Shown piece after piece: positions 1-8,660 of a stretch of DNA of 64,000 bases. The number at the start of each line of letters is the position of its first letter. Within the stretch, counting starts at the first letter, position 1. This DNA is from CAXWPM01 sp965206125 (GTDB lineage: Bacteria; Acidobacteriota; Terriglobia; 20CM-2-55-15), in assembly GCA_965206125.1 (NCBI GenBank), contig CBDBIN010000038.1, positions 62,001-126,000 on the forward strand. The letters are read 5' to 3'. The translations under genes were made by a program, and so were the position numbers. The notes under the pieces were generated by a model. The model was given only the letters and a program-made list of their open reading frames with translations. It was not told the origin of the DNA and ran no database searches.

Positions 1-945
1 TCGATGATCGTCGGAGAGCCGCAGATCCTCGGGCAGGTCAAGGAGGCGTATCGCTTCGCGAACGAGGCCGGAACGGTTGGGATGCACCTGGGTTCGTTGA
101 TGAGTCGTGCGTTCGTTGTGGCCAAGAAGATCCGGACTGAGACCGGCATCGCGCATTCCGCAGTGTCGGTAAGCTACGCGGCGGTGGAATTGGCCCGGAA
201 GATCTTCGGGGACCTTCGAGGCAAGAGTGTGATGATCATCGGCGCGAGCAAAATGGGTGTGCTGGCCGCCCGCTACCTCAAGCGTGCCGGGGTTTCGATG
301 GTCATGGTCACGAACCGCACGTTCGAACGTGCCGTTGAAATGGCTCGCTTGTTTGAAGGTACGGCAATCGGGTTTGAGCGGCTCAACGACCACATCGACC
401 GCGCGGACATCGTGATCAGCTCGACTGGCGCGCCACACTTCGTAATCAGCAAGCAGGAAGCGGAGCACATCATTCGGCTGCGTAAGAATCGACCTATATT
501 CTTCATAGACATCGCTGTTCCACGCGACATCGACCCCGCGGTGAACCAGATCGACAACATATTCCTGTACGACATCGATGATCTCCAGCAGGTCGTCGAC
601 GACAACATGGCCGAACGGGTCAAGGAAGCAAGCCGCGCCGAAGAAATCGTCGACTCCGAAGTCGAGGCGTTTTGCAGCCGGATTCGCGCGAGGGAAGTCG
701 TCCCGACGATCGTCGCGCTGCGTGACCAGCTCGAAAGGCTGCGTCGGGACGAGATCGAGCGCAACCGAAAGCATCTCGCTCCGATGACCCCGGAACAGCA
801 GGAAGCCGTCGATCGGATCACGCGGTCGATGGTGAACAAGATCCTCCATCACCCCATATCCCAACTGAAAGACCTGGCTCATGACCCGAGGGCCTCCGAG
901 TACATCGAGTTGGTCCGGAAGATTTTCAACGTCCGTGAACAATAG
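1..945 (+). CDS. hemA: Glutamyl-tRNA reductase, 5' end outside the window
   Basis: Reduces glutamyl-tRNA(Glu) with NADPH to glutamate-1-semialdehyde, the first step of the C5 route to haem. The frame is open from base 1 and enters at the conserved stretch SMIVGEPQILGQVK, which normally lies near residue 95, so roughly the first 95 residues with the catalytic Cys are missing. The 314 visible residues contain the NADPH-binding segment (IIGASKMGVLAARYL) and the C-terminal dimerisation domain ending with KILHHPISQLK. The internal ATG at 4 is not the true start. The stop overlaps the start of hemC, so the haem genes are translationally linked. Confidence 0.95.
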   Translation, partial: SMIVGEPQILGQVKEAYRFANEAGTVGMHLGSLMSRAFVVAKKIRTETGIAHSAVSVSYAAVELARKIFGDLRGKSVMIIGASKMGVLAARYLKRAGVSMVMVTNRTFERAVEMARLFEGTAIGFERLNDHIDRADIVISSTGAPHFVISKQEAEHIIRLRKNRPIFFIDIAVPRDIDPAVNQIDNIFLYDIDDLQQVVDDNMAERVKEASRAEEIVDSEVEAFCSRIRAREVVPTIVALRDQLERLRRDEIERNRKHLAPMTPEQQEAVDRITRSMVNKILHHPISQLKDLAHDPRASEYIELVRKIFNVREQ

Positions 946-1870
946 ACGAACGCTCAGCGTAGGAACTCGCGGCAGCGCGCTGGCTCTCTGGCAGGCGAAC
1001 TGGACCCGGGAAAGACTGCAGTCGGCGAGCGGTGATCTCGTCGTGGATGTCGTACCGATCAAGACCACCGGTGACCGGTTACTTGATGCGCCTCTGGCTG
1101 AAATCGGGGGAAAGGGCCTCTTTACCAAGGAGCTCGACCAGGCGCTTCTGGACGGCAGGATTGACCTGGCGGTCCACAGCATGAAGGACCTTCCTTTCGA
1201 AGTAGCTCCCGGCACTGTCATTGGAGCGATCACCGAGCGGGAAGATCCGCGGGACGTGGTCGTGTCTCCTGTTGGAACATTGGATGAGATGTCTCCGGGC
1301 TCCCGCATCGGTACCGGCAGTCTGCGCCGGGCGGCACAACTCCGGCAGAGGTTCCCTCATCTGGAGCCGAGCCCTGTCCGCGGGAATGTCGGCACGCGGC
1401 TCCGAAAACTCGACGACGGCGAGTTCGAAGCCGTACTGCTCGCGGCCGCCGGTCTCCGGCGATTAGGTTACGGAGCGCGCATCACGCAGCATCTCGAGAC
1501 GGATATCATGCTTCCGGCGATCGGTCAGGGTGCGCTCGCCATCGTCTGCCGCGCGGACGATCCGGAAACACTCGCTTTGGTCGCCTCGTTGAACCATCGG
1601 GACACGCGGATAGCGGTAGAAGCGGAACGGGGTCTGCTGGCGAGTCTGCACGGGGACTGCAGGATTCCGATTGCGGGCCACGCAACGCTCGAACAAGACG
1701 CGATCGTCCTGCATGGCTTGATATCCAGCGTGGACGGTCAGCGGGTCCTCCGGGACAGCGTGCGAGGCGGGACGGAAGATCCGTGCGCACTCGGGTTCGG
1801 GTTGGGCACGCGCCTGCTCGGAGCGGGCGGAGACGCGTTGCTTCGCGAGATCCAGGCGCATGACGCTTGA
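935..1870 (+). CDS. hemC: Porphobilinogen deaminase (hydroxymethylbilane synthase)
   Basis: Polymerises four porphobilinogens to hydroxymethylbilane on a dipyrromethane cofactor. I chose the GTG at 935, inside the end of hemA, because it gives the family N-terminus (VNNRRTLSVGTRGSALALWQ) and the usual length, 311 aa; the longer open frame from 881 adds non-family residues. Visible motifs are GTRGSALALWQ, HSMKDLP, GTGSLRRAAQL and the cofactor-attachment region LHGDCRIPI with its Cys. The stop overlaps the start of hemD by 11 bp. Confidence 0.96.
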   Translation: MNNRRTLSVGTRGSALALWQANWTRERLQSASGDLVVDVVPIKTTGDRLLDAPLAEIGGKGLFTKELDQALLDGRIDLAVHSMKDLPFEVAPGTVIGAITEREDPRDVVVSPVGTLDEMSPGSRIGTGSLRRAAQLRQRFPHLEPSPVRGNVGTRLRKLDDGEFEAVLLAAAGLRRLGYGARITQHLETDIMLPAIGQGALAIVCRADDPETLALVASLNHRDTRIAVEAERGLLASLHGDCRIPIAGHATLEQDAIVLHGLISSVDGQRVLRDSVRGGTEDPCALGFGLGTRLLGAGGDALLREIQAHDA

Positions 1871-2675
1871 AGGAAGGACGGTCCTGACGACCCGCTCCGG
1901 GTCTCAGTCGTCTGAACTTCGGGACCTGCTTGCGCAGCTCGGGGCCGCGGTCGTCGAAATCCCGACGATCGAGATCGTTCCGCCGCAAACGTGGGAGCCC
2001 GTCGATCGGGCGATTTCCTCCCTGGCCGATTACGATTGGGTGGTTCTTACCAGTGCGAACGCCGCGGAAGCTTTTTGCGGCCGGCTCGAAGGGCGCCCTC
2101 TTCCACCTCTTGCCGCCGTCGGGGGCAAGACGGCGCGTAGGCTCGAGGAGCTTGGTCACCCGGTCGCGATCATTCCTGAGGACTACCGAGCCCAAGGCTT
2201 GCTCAAAGCTCTCCCCGAAGATCTCGGAGGCCTCCGGATCCTCCTACCCCGCGCTCTGGTCGCAGGTGAGGACCTACCCGCCGCGTTGCGCGGCCGCGGC
2301 GCCGAGGTGGAAGTCGTTACCGTCTACCGGACCCGGCGGCCGAAGGAAGGCGCCGAACGGCTCCGTCGGTTGATCGGGGCGGGCAGGATCGATTGCGTGA
2401 CGATAACCAGCGGCTCGACGGCGAGAAACCTTCTGGAGATGCTCGGGAGCGACGATCCGACGCGCCGTCTCCAGGGCCTTACGGTGGCGTCGATCGGCCC
2501 AGTCACGACCGCTGCGGCCAGGGCGGTCGGGATCGAGGTCCATGTCGAGGCTCCCACCGCGACTGCCGAATCCCTGGCAGGGGCCATCTCGCAGCACTTC
2601 CGTGACCGTACCGAGAATGGCGACGGCCACCACCGGAAAGCTAACCTAAACGACGATGAGCCTCACGGAAGCTGA
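1860..2675 (+). CDS. hemD: Uroporphyrinogen-III synthase
   Basis: Closes hydroxymethylbilane with inversion of ring D to give uroporphyrinogen III. It is 271 aa, normal for the family. The sequence is divergent, as usual for HemD, but shows the N-terminal LTTRSGSQ.SELRDLL start, the LTSANAAEAF segment, TITSGSTARNLLE and VASIGPVTTAAARAVG near the C-terminus. It is third in the hemA-hemC-hemD operon, with an ATG overlapping the end of hemC and an end overlapping the next gene by 20 nt. Confidence 0.92.
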   Translation: MTLEGRTVLTTRSGSQSSELRDLLAQLGAAVVEIPTIEIVPPQTWEPVDRAISSLADYDWVVLTSANAAEAFCGRLEGRPLPPLAAVGGKTARRLEELGHPVAIIPEDYRAQGLLKALPEDLGGLRILLPRALVAGEDLPAALRGRGAEVEVVTVYRTRRPKEGAERLRRLIGAGRIDCVTITSGSTARNLLEMLGSDDPTRRLQGLTVASIGPVTTAAARAVGIEVHVEAPTATAESLAGAISQHFRDRTENGDGHHRKANLNDDEPHGS

Positions 2676-3732
2676 CTACTCGAAGTGTGCCGACCGGATC
2701 GCAACGGCATTGCGATTTCAACCCGGGGAGAGCGTGCTGCTCAAGGTGGACACCCGCCTGTTTACACCCATCGTCGATCCGCTCCGGGCTCGGATTCGTG
2801 CGGCCGGGGCATACGTATCGGGAGCGATCCTTTCCGAGGAGACCGATGCCGCGTCCGATCGCGAGCTGCGGTCCATGCGCCGCATGTTCGACGACGCGGA
2901 TGTCTTTATCTGGTTACCTGAACTGTACCAGGGAAGCACAGCCTCGGTCCGACCTGCGCTCGATGAGTGGCTCGACGCCAAGCGCGGCCGTTCGGTCCAC
3001 TTCCACTGGGCAAGCGGCACCTATGGCCTCCCGGGGCTACCCGAGCCCTCACCCGACATCGTTGACGGTCACTATCTCAGAGCACTGGACGTTCCGTCGG
3101 CGGCGATCGAAGCTCAGCACGACCGAGCGATCCAGATGCTTCGCTCGGCCGGGATCCGCGTCGCGACGCCCGAAGGTACCGACATCCGGTTTGAAGTCGG
3201 TGACCGTCCTTTCTCGAAACAGACCGGCGATGCGAGCCTTGCGGCGGCTCGCGCCTGGACCCTCCGTATTGATCGAGACGTGGAGATTCCTTCCGGCGTC
3301 CTCCGCGTCGCTCCTATCGAAGAGTCGGCGAACGGCAGAATATTGCTGCCGGCCTGGACGCCCCGAGGACGGGAACGTCAGGAGCTGATGCTCACGATCC
3401 GCAACGGGCGAGTGACGAGCATCGAAGGGACGGGAGCCGAGGCTGTCGCCGAAGAACTCGATAACGCCGGCGGCGACGCCCGCAGGTTCCGCGAGTTTGC
3501 TCTCGGTTTCAACCCGGCGCTGGCAATCGATGCCGCCCTTCCCTACATCGGCTACTACGGCTACGGCGCCGGCGTTGTAAGGCTCAGCCTTGGAGACAAC
3601 CTGGAAATGGGTGGCGCGAACCGAGGTGGCGGTGTTTACTGGAACTTCTTTCCCAACGCCACCGTTACCGCAGGAGACCACACGCTGGTCACCGACGGCG
3701 TGCTGAGTGAAGACCTGCGAGTCCGCTATTGA
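2656..3732 (+). CDS. M29 (aminopeptidase T)-fold protein with degenerate metal site
   Basis: 358 aa. The pattern fits the M29 aminopeptidase / NicX-like fold: an N-terminal domain (FQPGESVLLKVDT), a central segment with VAPIEESANGRI matching the family's proline-then-SxNG stretch, and a C-terminal LSLGDNLEMGGANRGGG. M29 enzymes use a two-metal site of Glu, His and Asp. Here the usual GEV glutamate reads GVL, and the C-terminal HWD-like triplet reads YWN, so the classical ligands look lost. No signal peptide. It is translationally coupled to hemD, and the functional link to haem is unknown. The fold call is moderate and the substrate is unknown. Confidence 0.55.
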   Translation: MSLTEADYSKCADRIATALRFQPGESVLLKVDTRLFTPIVDPLRARIRAAGAYVSGAILSEETDAASDRELRSMRRMFDDADVFIWLPELYQGSTASVRPALDEWLDAKRGRSVHFHWASGTYGLPGLPEPSPDIVDGHYLRALDVPSAAIEAQHDRAIQMLRSAGIRVATPEGTDIRFEVGDRPFSKQTGDASLAAARAWTLRIDRDVEIPSGVLRVAPIEESANGRILLPAWTPRGRERQELMLTIRNGRVTSIEGTGAEAVAEELDNAGGDARRFREFALGFNPALAIDAALPYIGYYGYGAGVVRLSLGDNLEMGGANRGGGVYWNFFPNATVTAGDHTLVTDGVLSEDLRVRY

Positions 3733-3838
3733 TCGTGAGCCATTTCGGCGATCATAGACCGCCGCTACAGAAGACACGAGTCCTTCCCCGCCCCAAAGAC
3801 ATGCCATTCCGAAAGTTTCGAGGGCGGTCGAGACGCCG

Positions 3839-3922
3839 CGCAGCCGAGGAAGGCGAGCGAGGTTACCGGAGGCGTATTGAAATACGTCGAGGATAGCCGA
3901 GCGAAGTCTGACGAAGGCTGCG
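3839..3922. repeat. Intergenic palindromic repeat (hairpin family, copy 1)
   Basis: Lies between two convergent genes. The outer arms CGCAGCC (3839-3845) and GGCTGCG (3916-3922) are inverted, and an inner hairpin CGTATT/AATACG lies at 3873-3886. The core AGGCGTA...TACGTC...AGG recurs at 34438-34462 and half of it, inverted, near 29239-29252. It could act as a bidirectional transcription stop here. Confidence 0.5.
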
Positions 3923-3942
3923 TGGTGTATCGACTGCCCGTG

Positions 3943-4116
3943 CTACAGCGGGAAGGGGAACATGATCCATCCCACCACGAAGGCCACACCCAGGAAAGAA
4001 AGAAAGACCAGCACGCCGTACTGCAGCTGCTCCATCGGTCGGCTCTTGTTGATCAGCGCGAAGACCACTGAGACGATAAGTGCGAAGATCGCCAGCGCAG
4101 TGAAGTGGGAAAACAT
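3943..4116 (-). CDS. Small two-helix membrane protein
   Basis: 57 aa, starting at the ATG at 4116 that overlaps the stop of the upstream gene (ATGA). It has two predicted membrane helices (residues ~3-21, ALAIFALIVSVVFALI, and ~32-55, ending VAFVVGWIMFPFPL) joined by a short charged loop. A longer open frame exists upstream, but its extra residues are the out-of-frame reading of the neighbouring gene. Function is unknown; coupling suggests that it works with the DUF6677-like protein. Confidence 0.6.
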   Translation of the reverse strand: MFSHFTALAIFALIVSVVFALINKSRPMEQLQYGVLVFLSFLGVAFVVGWIMFPFPL

Positions 4117-4559
4117 CAAGGCTTTCGCCCCCGGGCCACGTCGAAAGCGTCGAGGACGATCAGGTAGTTCAGCAGCCCAGCGACCCAGAGGTACGTGTTC
4201 CCGTAATCGTAGCTGGGACTCGACAGCACACCGACACCGTAGCCGAGACGCTCGGCGGCCATGTAGGGGATTCCGACACCGACATTGGCGAAGAAAGCGA
4301 GGATGTGCAGCGGTTGTTCCGGCGTGATGTTGTAGAGCCTCCCTTCCATGGCGAGCCCCAGCAGAAACATCGTCAGTATCGAAAGTGCGAACAGGATCGC
4401 CCGGCGCCAGCGTCCGAGAATCAAGTGCGCCGCCCCGGGGACCAGCCAGCCTGTGGCACACACCACCAAGCTGATACCTATACTCTTCGGCTCCGTTGGA
4501 ACGGGTATCCGTTCCGGTACAACTTCGCCGCCCTGCGGCTCATGGGTGGTGCTGGACAT
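4116..4559 (-). CDS. DUF6677-like multi-spanning membrane protein
   Basis: 147 aa with about four hydrophobic segments. GWLVPGAAHLILGRWRRAI near residues 37-55, then LAFFANVGVGIPY and a C-terminal YDYGNTYLWVAGLLNYLIVLDAFD, resemble the uncharacterised DUF6677 family as I remember it from Acidobacteriota and relatives. The GxGxxxLG-RWRRA element is TM2-like. It follows ku-yggS-yggU by 13 nt on the same strand and overlaps the 57-aa protein downstream. No enzymatic motif is visible and the role is unknown. Confidence 0.6.
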   Translation of the reverse strand: MSSTTHEPQGGEVVPERIPVPTEPKSIGISLVVCATGWLVPGAAHLILGRWRRAILFALSILTMFLLGLAMEGRLYNITPEQPLHILAFFANVGVGIPYMAAERLGYGVGVLSSPSYDYGNTYLWVAGLLNYLIVLDAFDVARGRKP

Positions 4560-4572
4560 GGATTGACTTCGA

Positions 4573-4845
4573 CTAGACGGTACCGAGGAGACCGACGAGT
4601 TTTGCCCGGATCTCGCCGGAATCCAAGCCTACAATTTCGATTTTTTTGTGTCTACCCTTTTCTCCGGACAGCAGACGGACCGCCGAACGGGATACTCCGA
4701 ATGCGCGTGAAAGGTAGACGACCATCGCCCGGTTGGCCTTGCCTTCACGTGCCGGCGCGGTGACGCGCAGGACGATCTCATCGTTTCGCATTCCGGTGAT
4801 CGCCGTTTTCGAAGCGTTCGGGATCACTCGAAAGTCGAGGATCAT
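4573..4845 (-). CDS. yggU: DUF167 / YggU family protein
   Basis: 90 aa, the full family size. The hallmark R-V-x-P-x-A-x-K start (RVIPNASKTAI), then LRVTAPAREGKANRAMVVYLS and LLSGEKGRHKKIEI, identify it clearly. The biochemical role of the family is not established. The start overlaps the yggS stop by 4 bp; a yggS-yggU pairing is common in bacteria, so the two probably share an operon headed by ku. Confidence 0.9.
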   Translation of the reverse strand: MILDFRVIPNASKTAITGMRNDEIVLRVTAPAREGKANRAMVVYLSRAFGVSRSAVRLLSGEKGRHKKIEIVGLDSGEIRAKLVGLLGTV

Positions 4846-5504
4846 GCCCGGGTTCCGAACAGCGCTGTGCCGAGCCTGACCATGGTTGCTCCTTCCTCGA
4901 TTGCAACCTCGAAATCGTGACTCATTCCCATCGAGAGATCGCCCAGTTCGTAGTCGTCGGCCAGTTGTCGGAGTTTCGCGAAGTACGGCCGGGCTCGTTC
5001 CGGGTCCTCTTCAAAAGGGGGAATTGCCATCAGCCCCCGAAGTTCGAGGTTGGCGAGCGAGCGTACGTCTCCTATGACAGCGCCCAACCTGGCCGGATCA
5101 AGGCCGGACTTGGTCGTCTCGTCGCCCAGGTGGACCTGGAGCAGGATCCCCAGGCGGTTGGTTGTCAACCGATCCAGGCGGCGGGCGAGCGAGAGGCTGT
5201 CGACGGATTGGATCCACGAGAACAGTCCAACAGCTACCGCGGCTTTGTTGGATTGGAGATGACCGATCATGTGGCAGACCACACCGGTGTCGGAGAGTTG
5301 AGGAAGCTTTTCCTCTGCCTCCTGAATTCGGTTCTCGCCGATATCCTGGAGGCCGTTTTCGATAGCCTCGCGGACCCGGCCGGCACCGACACGCTTTGTG
5401 ACACCGATGAGTCGGACCGCTTCGGGTGGTCTGCCGGAACGTAACGACGCCTCCCCGATGCGGTCGAGGAGGCGCCGGTACCTTTCACGAACTTCCTGGG
5501 TCAT
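4842..5504 (-). CDS. yggS: YggS/PLPBP-family pyridoxal-phosphate homeostasis protein
   Basis: 220 aa. Binds PLP without known catalysis and buffers cellular vitamin B6 and amino-acid pools. The PLP lysine lies in LIGVTKRV near residue 37. The family motifs GENRIQEAEEK, HMIGHLQSNKA, GLMAIPPFEEDPE and SMGMSHDFEVAIEEGATMVR are present. It overlaps the end of ku by 4 bp and the start of yggU by 4 bp. The local PLP theme includes pdxA, which makes a PLP precursor, 5 kb downstream on the other strand. Confidence 0.93.
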   Translation of the reverse strand: MTQEVRERYRRLLDRIGEASLRSGRPPEAVRLIGVTKRVGAGRVREAIENGLQDIGENRIQEAEEKLPQLSDTGVVCHMIGHLQSNKAAVAVGLFSWIQSVDSLSLARRLDRLTTNRLGILLQVHLGDETTKSGLDPARLGAVIGDVRSLANLELRGLMAIPPFEEDPERARPYFAKLRQLADDYELGDLSMGMSHDFEVAIEEGATMVRLGTALFGTRA

Positions 5505-6382
5505 CCAGTCTTTCGTTTGGCCTTGGCTGGGGCCTTCTTCGTCGCTTTCCGCTTCGTCTTCCCCGTCGACCCGGTGGCCATCGTCTTCTCACGAAGCGGT
5601 TTTGCTGACGATCGCTTGCTTTCCTCCAGGCTCTTTTTGAGAACCTCCATCAGATCCACGACCTTGCCGGGAACCTTCGGGGACACTCCGGCTATCGCGG
5701 GCGCGACCCCATCGATCTTCTTCTGAATGATGTCGAGTAATTCTCCGCGGTACTCGTCCTGGTACTTGGTGGGCTCGAATGCGTCGCACATCGCCTCGAT
5801 CAGAGTATTGGCGAGCGCCATTTCTTTCTTCGTGGCCTCGTCGGTCTCGGGAACATTGACGTCCCGAGCATCGACGATTTCGTGGGCAAATCGCATTGTC
5901 AGCATCATGAGAAGTTTCCCCACAGGCTTCACCGCCGCCAGGTGCTCCTTGGATTTCAGCACAACCCGGGCGATGCCGACCTTGCCCGAACGCGCCAGGG
6001 CGTCGCGCATCAGGGAGTAGGCGCGTTCACCGCCCTTCTGTGGCTCCAGGTAGTAGGGCTTATCGAAATAAATCGGATCGATCTGGGTCTCATCGACGAA
6101 CTCGACAATCTGGATGGTACGGCTCAGTTCCGGGTTCACACGCTTGAAGTCCTCATCGGTGACCTCGACGAACCGCCCTTTCTCGAACTCGTATCCGCGG
6201 GTGATCTCTTCCCAGGGCACCTCCGCCCCGTCCAGCTCAGACACCCGTTTGTAAGAGACCCGACTCAGATCCTTCTTGCGGAGGTACTTGAACGAAACTT
6301 CACTCTTCCTCGTCGCGCTGAAGACAGAAATCGGTATCGTCACCAGCGCAAAGCTGATGTTGCCTTTCCAGATGGCTCTCAT
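5501..6382 (-). CDS. ku: Ku protein of bacterial non-homologous end joining
   Basis: 293 aa. Ku homodimers ring double-strand DNA ends and recruit the ligase LigD. The family start MRAIWKGNISFALVTIPISV is exact, followed by the Ku core (EVPWEEITRGYEF, YFDKPYYLEPQKGGERAY, LAAVKPVGKLLMMLTMRFAHE). The last ~35 residues are a Lys/Ala/Thr tail (for example KRKATKKAPAKAKRK), the kind of basic extension known to add DNA contacts in bacterial Ku. No ligD or NHEJ primase-ligase lies nearby. It heads the minus-strand operon with yggS and yggU. Confidence 0.95.
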   Translation of the reverse strand: MRAIWKGNISFALVTIPISVFSATRKSEVSFKYLRKKDLSRVSYKRVSELDGAEVPWEEITRGYEFEKGRFVEVTDEDFKRVNPELSRTIQIVEFVDETQIDPIYFDKPYYLEPQKGGERAYSLMRDALARSGKVGIARVVLKSKEHLAAVKPVGKLLMMLTMRFAHEIVDARDVNVPETDEATKKEMALANTLIEAMCDAFEPTKYQDEYRGELLDIIQKKIDGVAPAIAGVSPKVPGKVVDLMEVLKKSLEESKRSSAKPLREKTMATGSTGKTKRKATKKAPAKAKRKTG

Positions 6383-6865
6383 GATCTATCCTTTCCGGCA
6401 GAGGGCAACCTCCCTCAGATCTCCGGCGGTCCGTCCCAGTTTCAATCAAAACCCCAACATACACCGACGTGGACTCATTTTCTTACCACATTTGGTGCAC
6501 AATTGCCTAGCAGCCTGTGTCAGAGCCCTGGGGCCGCGCGCATGGGTCTTCGGGTCGCGGGCGCGAAGAATGAGGCGGGCGCGATGCGATTTCATCGTAA
6601 CCGACGAGGGACAAAGCCCGAGGCCCGAACTCCCGTGCGCCCGAAGGGTCAGGGCGAAACGACGCCGTCTTCGTTGTAGTCGACTCCTCACAATGAAGAG
6701 CATTGTCTCGTCCTCGTCTCCTTGAATCCAGCGCCCTTTGGCCGTGACGCGTCCCCCACAGGGTGCTGCCACAGGTTGTTACACGTACCGATCTTCCGAC
6801 TTTCCGCTGCAAACCTATCCGTGAGACCGCGTGGCGTTACAATAGCCGCTGGAGAACGCCGCAAC
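6383..6865. other. Intergenic region between divergent ku and thiI
   Basis: 483 bp without a convincing gene. The GC-rich middle (6505-6660) holds short inverted and repeated pieces (for example GGGTCTTCGGGTCGCGGG), and its start, AGCAGCCTGTGTCAGAGCCC (6510-6529), looks like a dispersed intergenic repeat or an IS end. No second copy occurs in this window. The edges must carry the ku and thiI promoters. Confidence 0.35.
6838..6843 (+). promoter_or_regulatory. Possible -10 element for thiI
   Basis: TACAAT 23 nt before the thiI ATG. The -35 region (about 6815) is weak. It is placed as expected for the thiI-tmk-holB transcript. Confidence 0.3.
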
Positions 6866-8056
6866 ATGCAATCGATCTTCGTCATCCATTATGGCGAGTT
6901 GGGCCTCAAGAAGGGCAACCGGGACTACTTCGAGAAGACCCTTTGCCGAACCATCGAGGAAACACTGTCGGGCTGTGGCGCGGGAAAGGTCCGGCGTATT
7001 TCCGGACGTCTGATTCTGGCCCTCCCGGCGGACGCCGATATCGAGCAGATCAAGCACCGACTCGGACATGTGTTTGGAGTGACGTATTCGGCCGAGGCGC
7101 GATCGGTGGAGTGGGACATCGAGAACCTCTGCCGGACCGCCTGGAGCATGATCGAAGGCCGCACGTTCTCATCCTTCCGGATCGATACGCGACGCCCGGA
7201 CAAGAGATTCCCCCTGACCTCAATGGAGGTCAACGCCGAGGTGGGAGCTTATGTCCAGAAACGGAGCCAGGCCCGTGTGGATCTGAATCACGCGGATCTT
7301 TCATGCCAGATCGAACTCGTCGAGGGACGGGCACTGATTTCGGTCGACCGCATTCGGGGTCCGCGCGGATTGCCCTCCCACACAGGGGGTAAGGTCGCGG
7401 TGCTGCTCTCCGGCGGAATCGACTCCCCGGTGGCCGCCTGGCGGATCATGCGTCGGGGATGTTATGCCGTCTTTGTCCATTTTCACAGCTTTCCCCACAC
7501 GAACGTCGAGTCGCAACATAAGGCGCGGGAAGTCGCGACCCTGCTGGCCAAGTATCAACTCCGATCGCGAATTCATATGGTGCCCTTCGTCGACATTCAG
7601 CGCCGGATCATGGTCGAGACGCCGCTCGATACGAGGGTCATCCTGTACCGACGCTACATGCTGCGCATCGCGGAGCGGATCGCGATCAGGGAAAAGGCGC
7701 GGGCGCTGGTTACCGGAGACAGCCTCGGGCAAGTAGCGTCGCAGACTCTCGAAAACATCGACGTGATCAGTCGGGCTGTCCCGATGCCGGTCCTGCGCCC
7801 GCTCGTGGGCATGGACAAGGAAGAAATCATCTCCGTGGCCCGCCAGATCGGGACCTACGAAATCTCGATCCTGCCCGACCAGGATTGCTGTTCCCTGTTC
7901 GTGCCCAAGCATCCGGAAACACGCGCCAGGCTCGCCCGCATCGAGCGTATCGAGCAGGATCTCAACGTTGAGGAGGAGATTGGGCAGGCCTTGGGCGCCT
8001 CGGAGGTTCTGGTACAATACCCGGCCTATGAAGCCGGGCCTGTTCGTCAGCTTTGA
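6866..8056 (+). CDS. thiI: tRNA 4-thiouridine synthase ThiI (no rhodanese domain)
   Basis: 396 aa from the ATG at 6866, preceded by GGAG; the open frame continues upstream into non-family sequence. ThiI adenylates U8 of tRNA and transfers sulfur to make s4U, and in some species serves thiamine thiazole synthesis. Order: ferredoxin-like/THUMP domain (residues ~1-165), then an adenylation domain with the PP-loop VLLSGGIDSPVAAWR near residue 178, and a C-terminal DQDCCSLFVPKHPETR. There is no C-terminal rhodanese domain, as in Bacillus-type ThiI, so a separate sulfurtransferase or desulfurase must supply sulfur. The end overlaps tmk by 29 nt. Confidence 0.94.
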   Translation: MQSIFVIHYGELGLKKGNRDYFEKTLCRTIEETLSGCGAGKVRRISGRLILALPADADIEQIKHRLGHVFGVTYSAEARSVEWDIENLCRTAWSMIEGRTFSSFRIDTRRPDKRFPLTSMEVNAEVGAYVQKRSQARVDLNHADLSCQIELVEGRALISVDRIRGPRGLPSHTGGKVAVLLSGGIDSPVAAWRIMRRGCYAVFVHFHSFPHTNVESQHKAREVATLLAKYQLRSRIHMVPFVDIQRRIMVETPLDTRVILYRRYMLRIAERIAIREKARALVTGDSLGQVASQTLENIDVISRAVPMPVLRPLVGMDKEEIISVARQIGTYEISILPDQDCCSLFVPKHPETRARLARIERIEQDLNVEEEIGQALGASEVLVQYPAYEAGPVRQL

Positions 8057-8660
8057 AGGAATCGAAGGCTGCGGCAAGACGACCCAGATCGCTCTGCTCT
8101 CCGAACAACTTACAGCAAAGGCCATTCCGCATACGATCACGCGGGAACCGGGTGGCACGCCTGTCGGTGAGGAAATCCGCCCTATCCTTCTGAATTCCGA
8201 CACCACTGATCTGACCGCGGCAGCAGAGCTCCTGCTCTTCTATGCATCCCGCCATCAGAATATCGTTGAGAACATCAAGCCCGCGCTCGAACGCGGCGAC
8301 GTCGTGATTTCAGACCGCTACTTTGATTCGTCGCTGGCCTATCAGGGATATGGGCGAGGATTGCCCCTGGATTTTATCGAGGGACTGACCGACCAGATCT
8401 GCGGGACATGCCGCCCCGACGTGACCTTCTTGCTCGACATCGAGCCCGAGACCGGGTTGACGCGTGCGAAGGAAAGAAACAAGCAACAGTCCGAGGACGA
8501 GGGACGATTCGAGGCCGAAACGCTGGAATTCTACGGTCGTGTCAGGCATGGCTACCTGGAGTTGGCAGGCCGGCCGGGCGGGCGCATCCGTGTCATTGAG
8601 GGCAATCGTCCGGTAGAGGCGGTCGGGTTGGACGTCCGGCGCATTCTGGAGATCGACTGA
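8028..8660 (+). CDS. tmk: Thymidylate kinase
   Basis: Phosphorylates dTMP to dTDP. 210 aa from the ATG at 8028 (MKPGLFVSFEGIEGCGKTTQ); the 20 extra upstream residues of the open frame are the thiI overlap. The P-loop is FEGIEGCGKTTQ. The DR motif is VISDRYFDSSLAYQGYGRGL. The lid region is short with RAKERN. Located between thiI and holB, and abutting holB with no gap; tmk-holB pairing is common. Confidence 0.96.
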   Translation: MKPGLFVSFEGIEGCGKTTQIALLSEQLTAKAIPHTITREPGGTPVGEEIRPILLNSDTTDLTAAAELLLFYASRHQNIVENIKPALERGDVVISDRYFDSSLAYQGYGRGLPLDFIEGLTDQICGTCRPDVTFLLDIEPETGLTRAKERNKQQSEDEGRFEAETLEFYGRVRHGYLELAGRPGGRIRVIEGNRPVEAVGLDVRRILEID

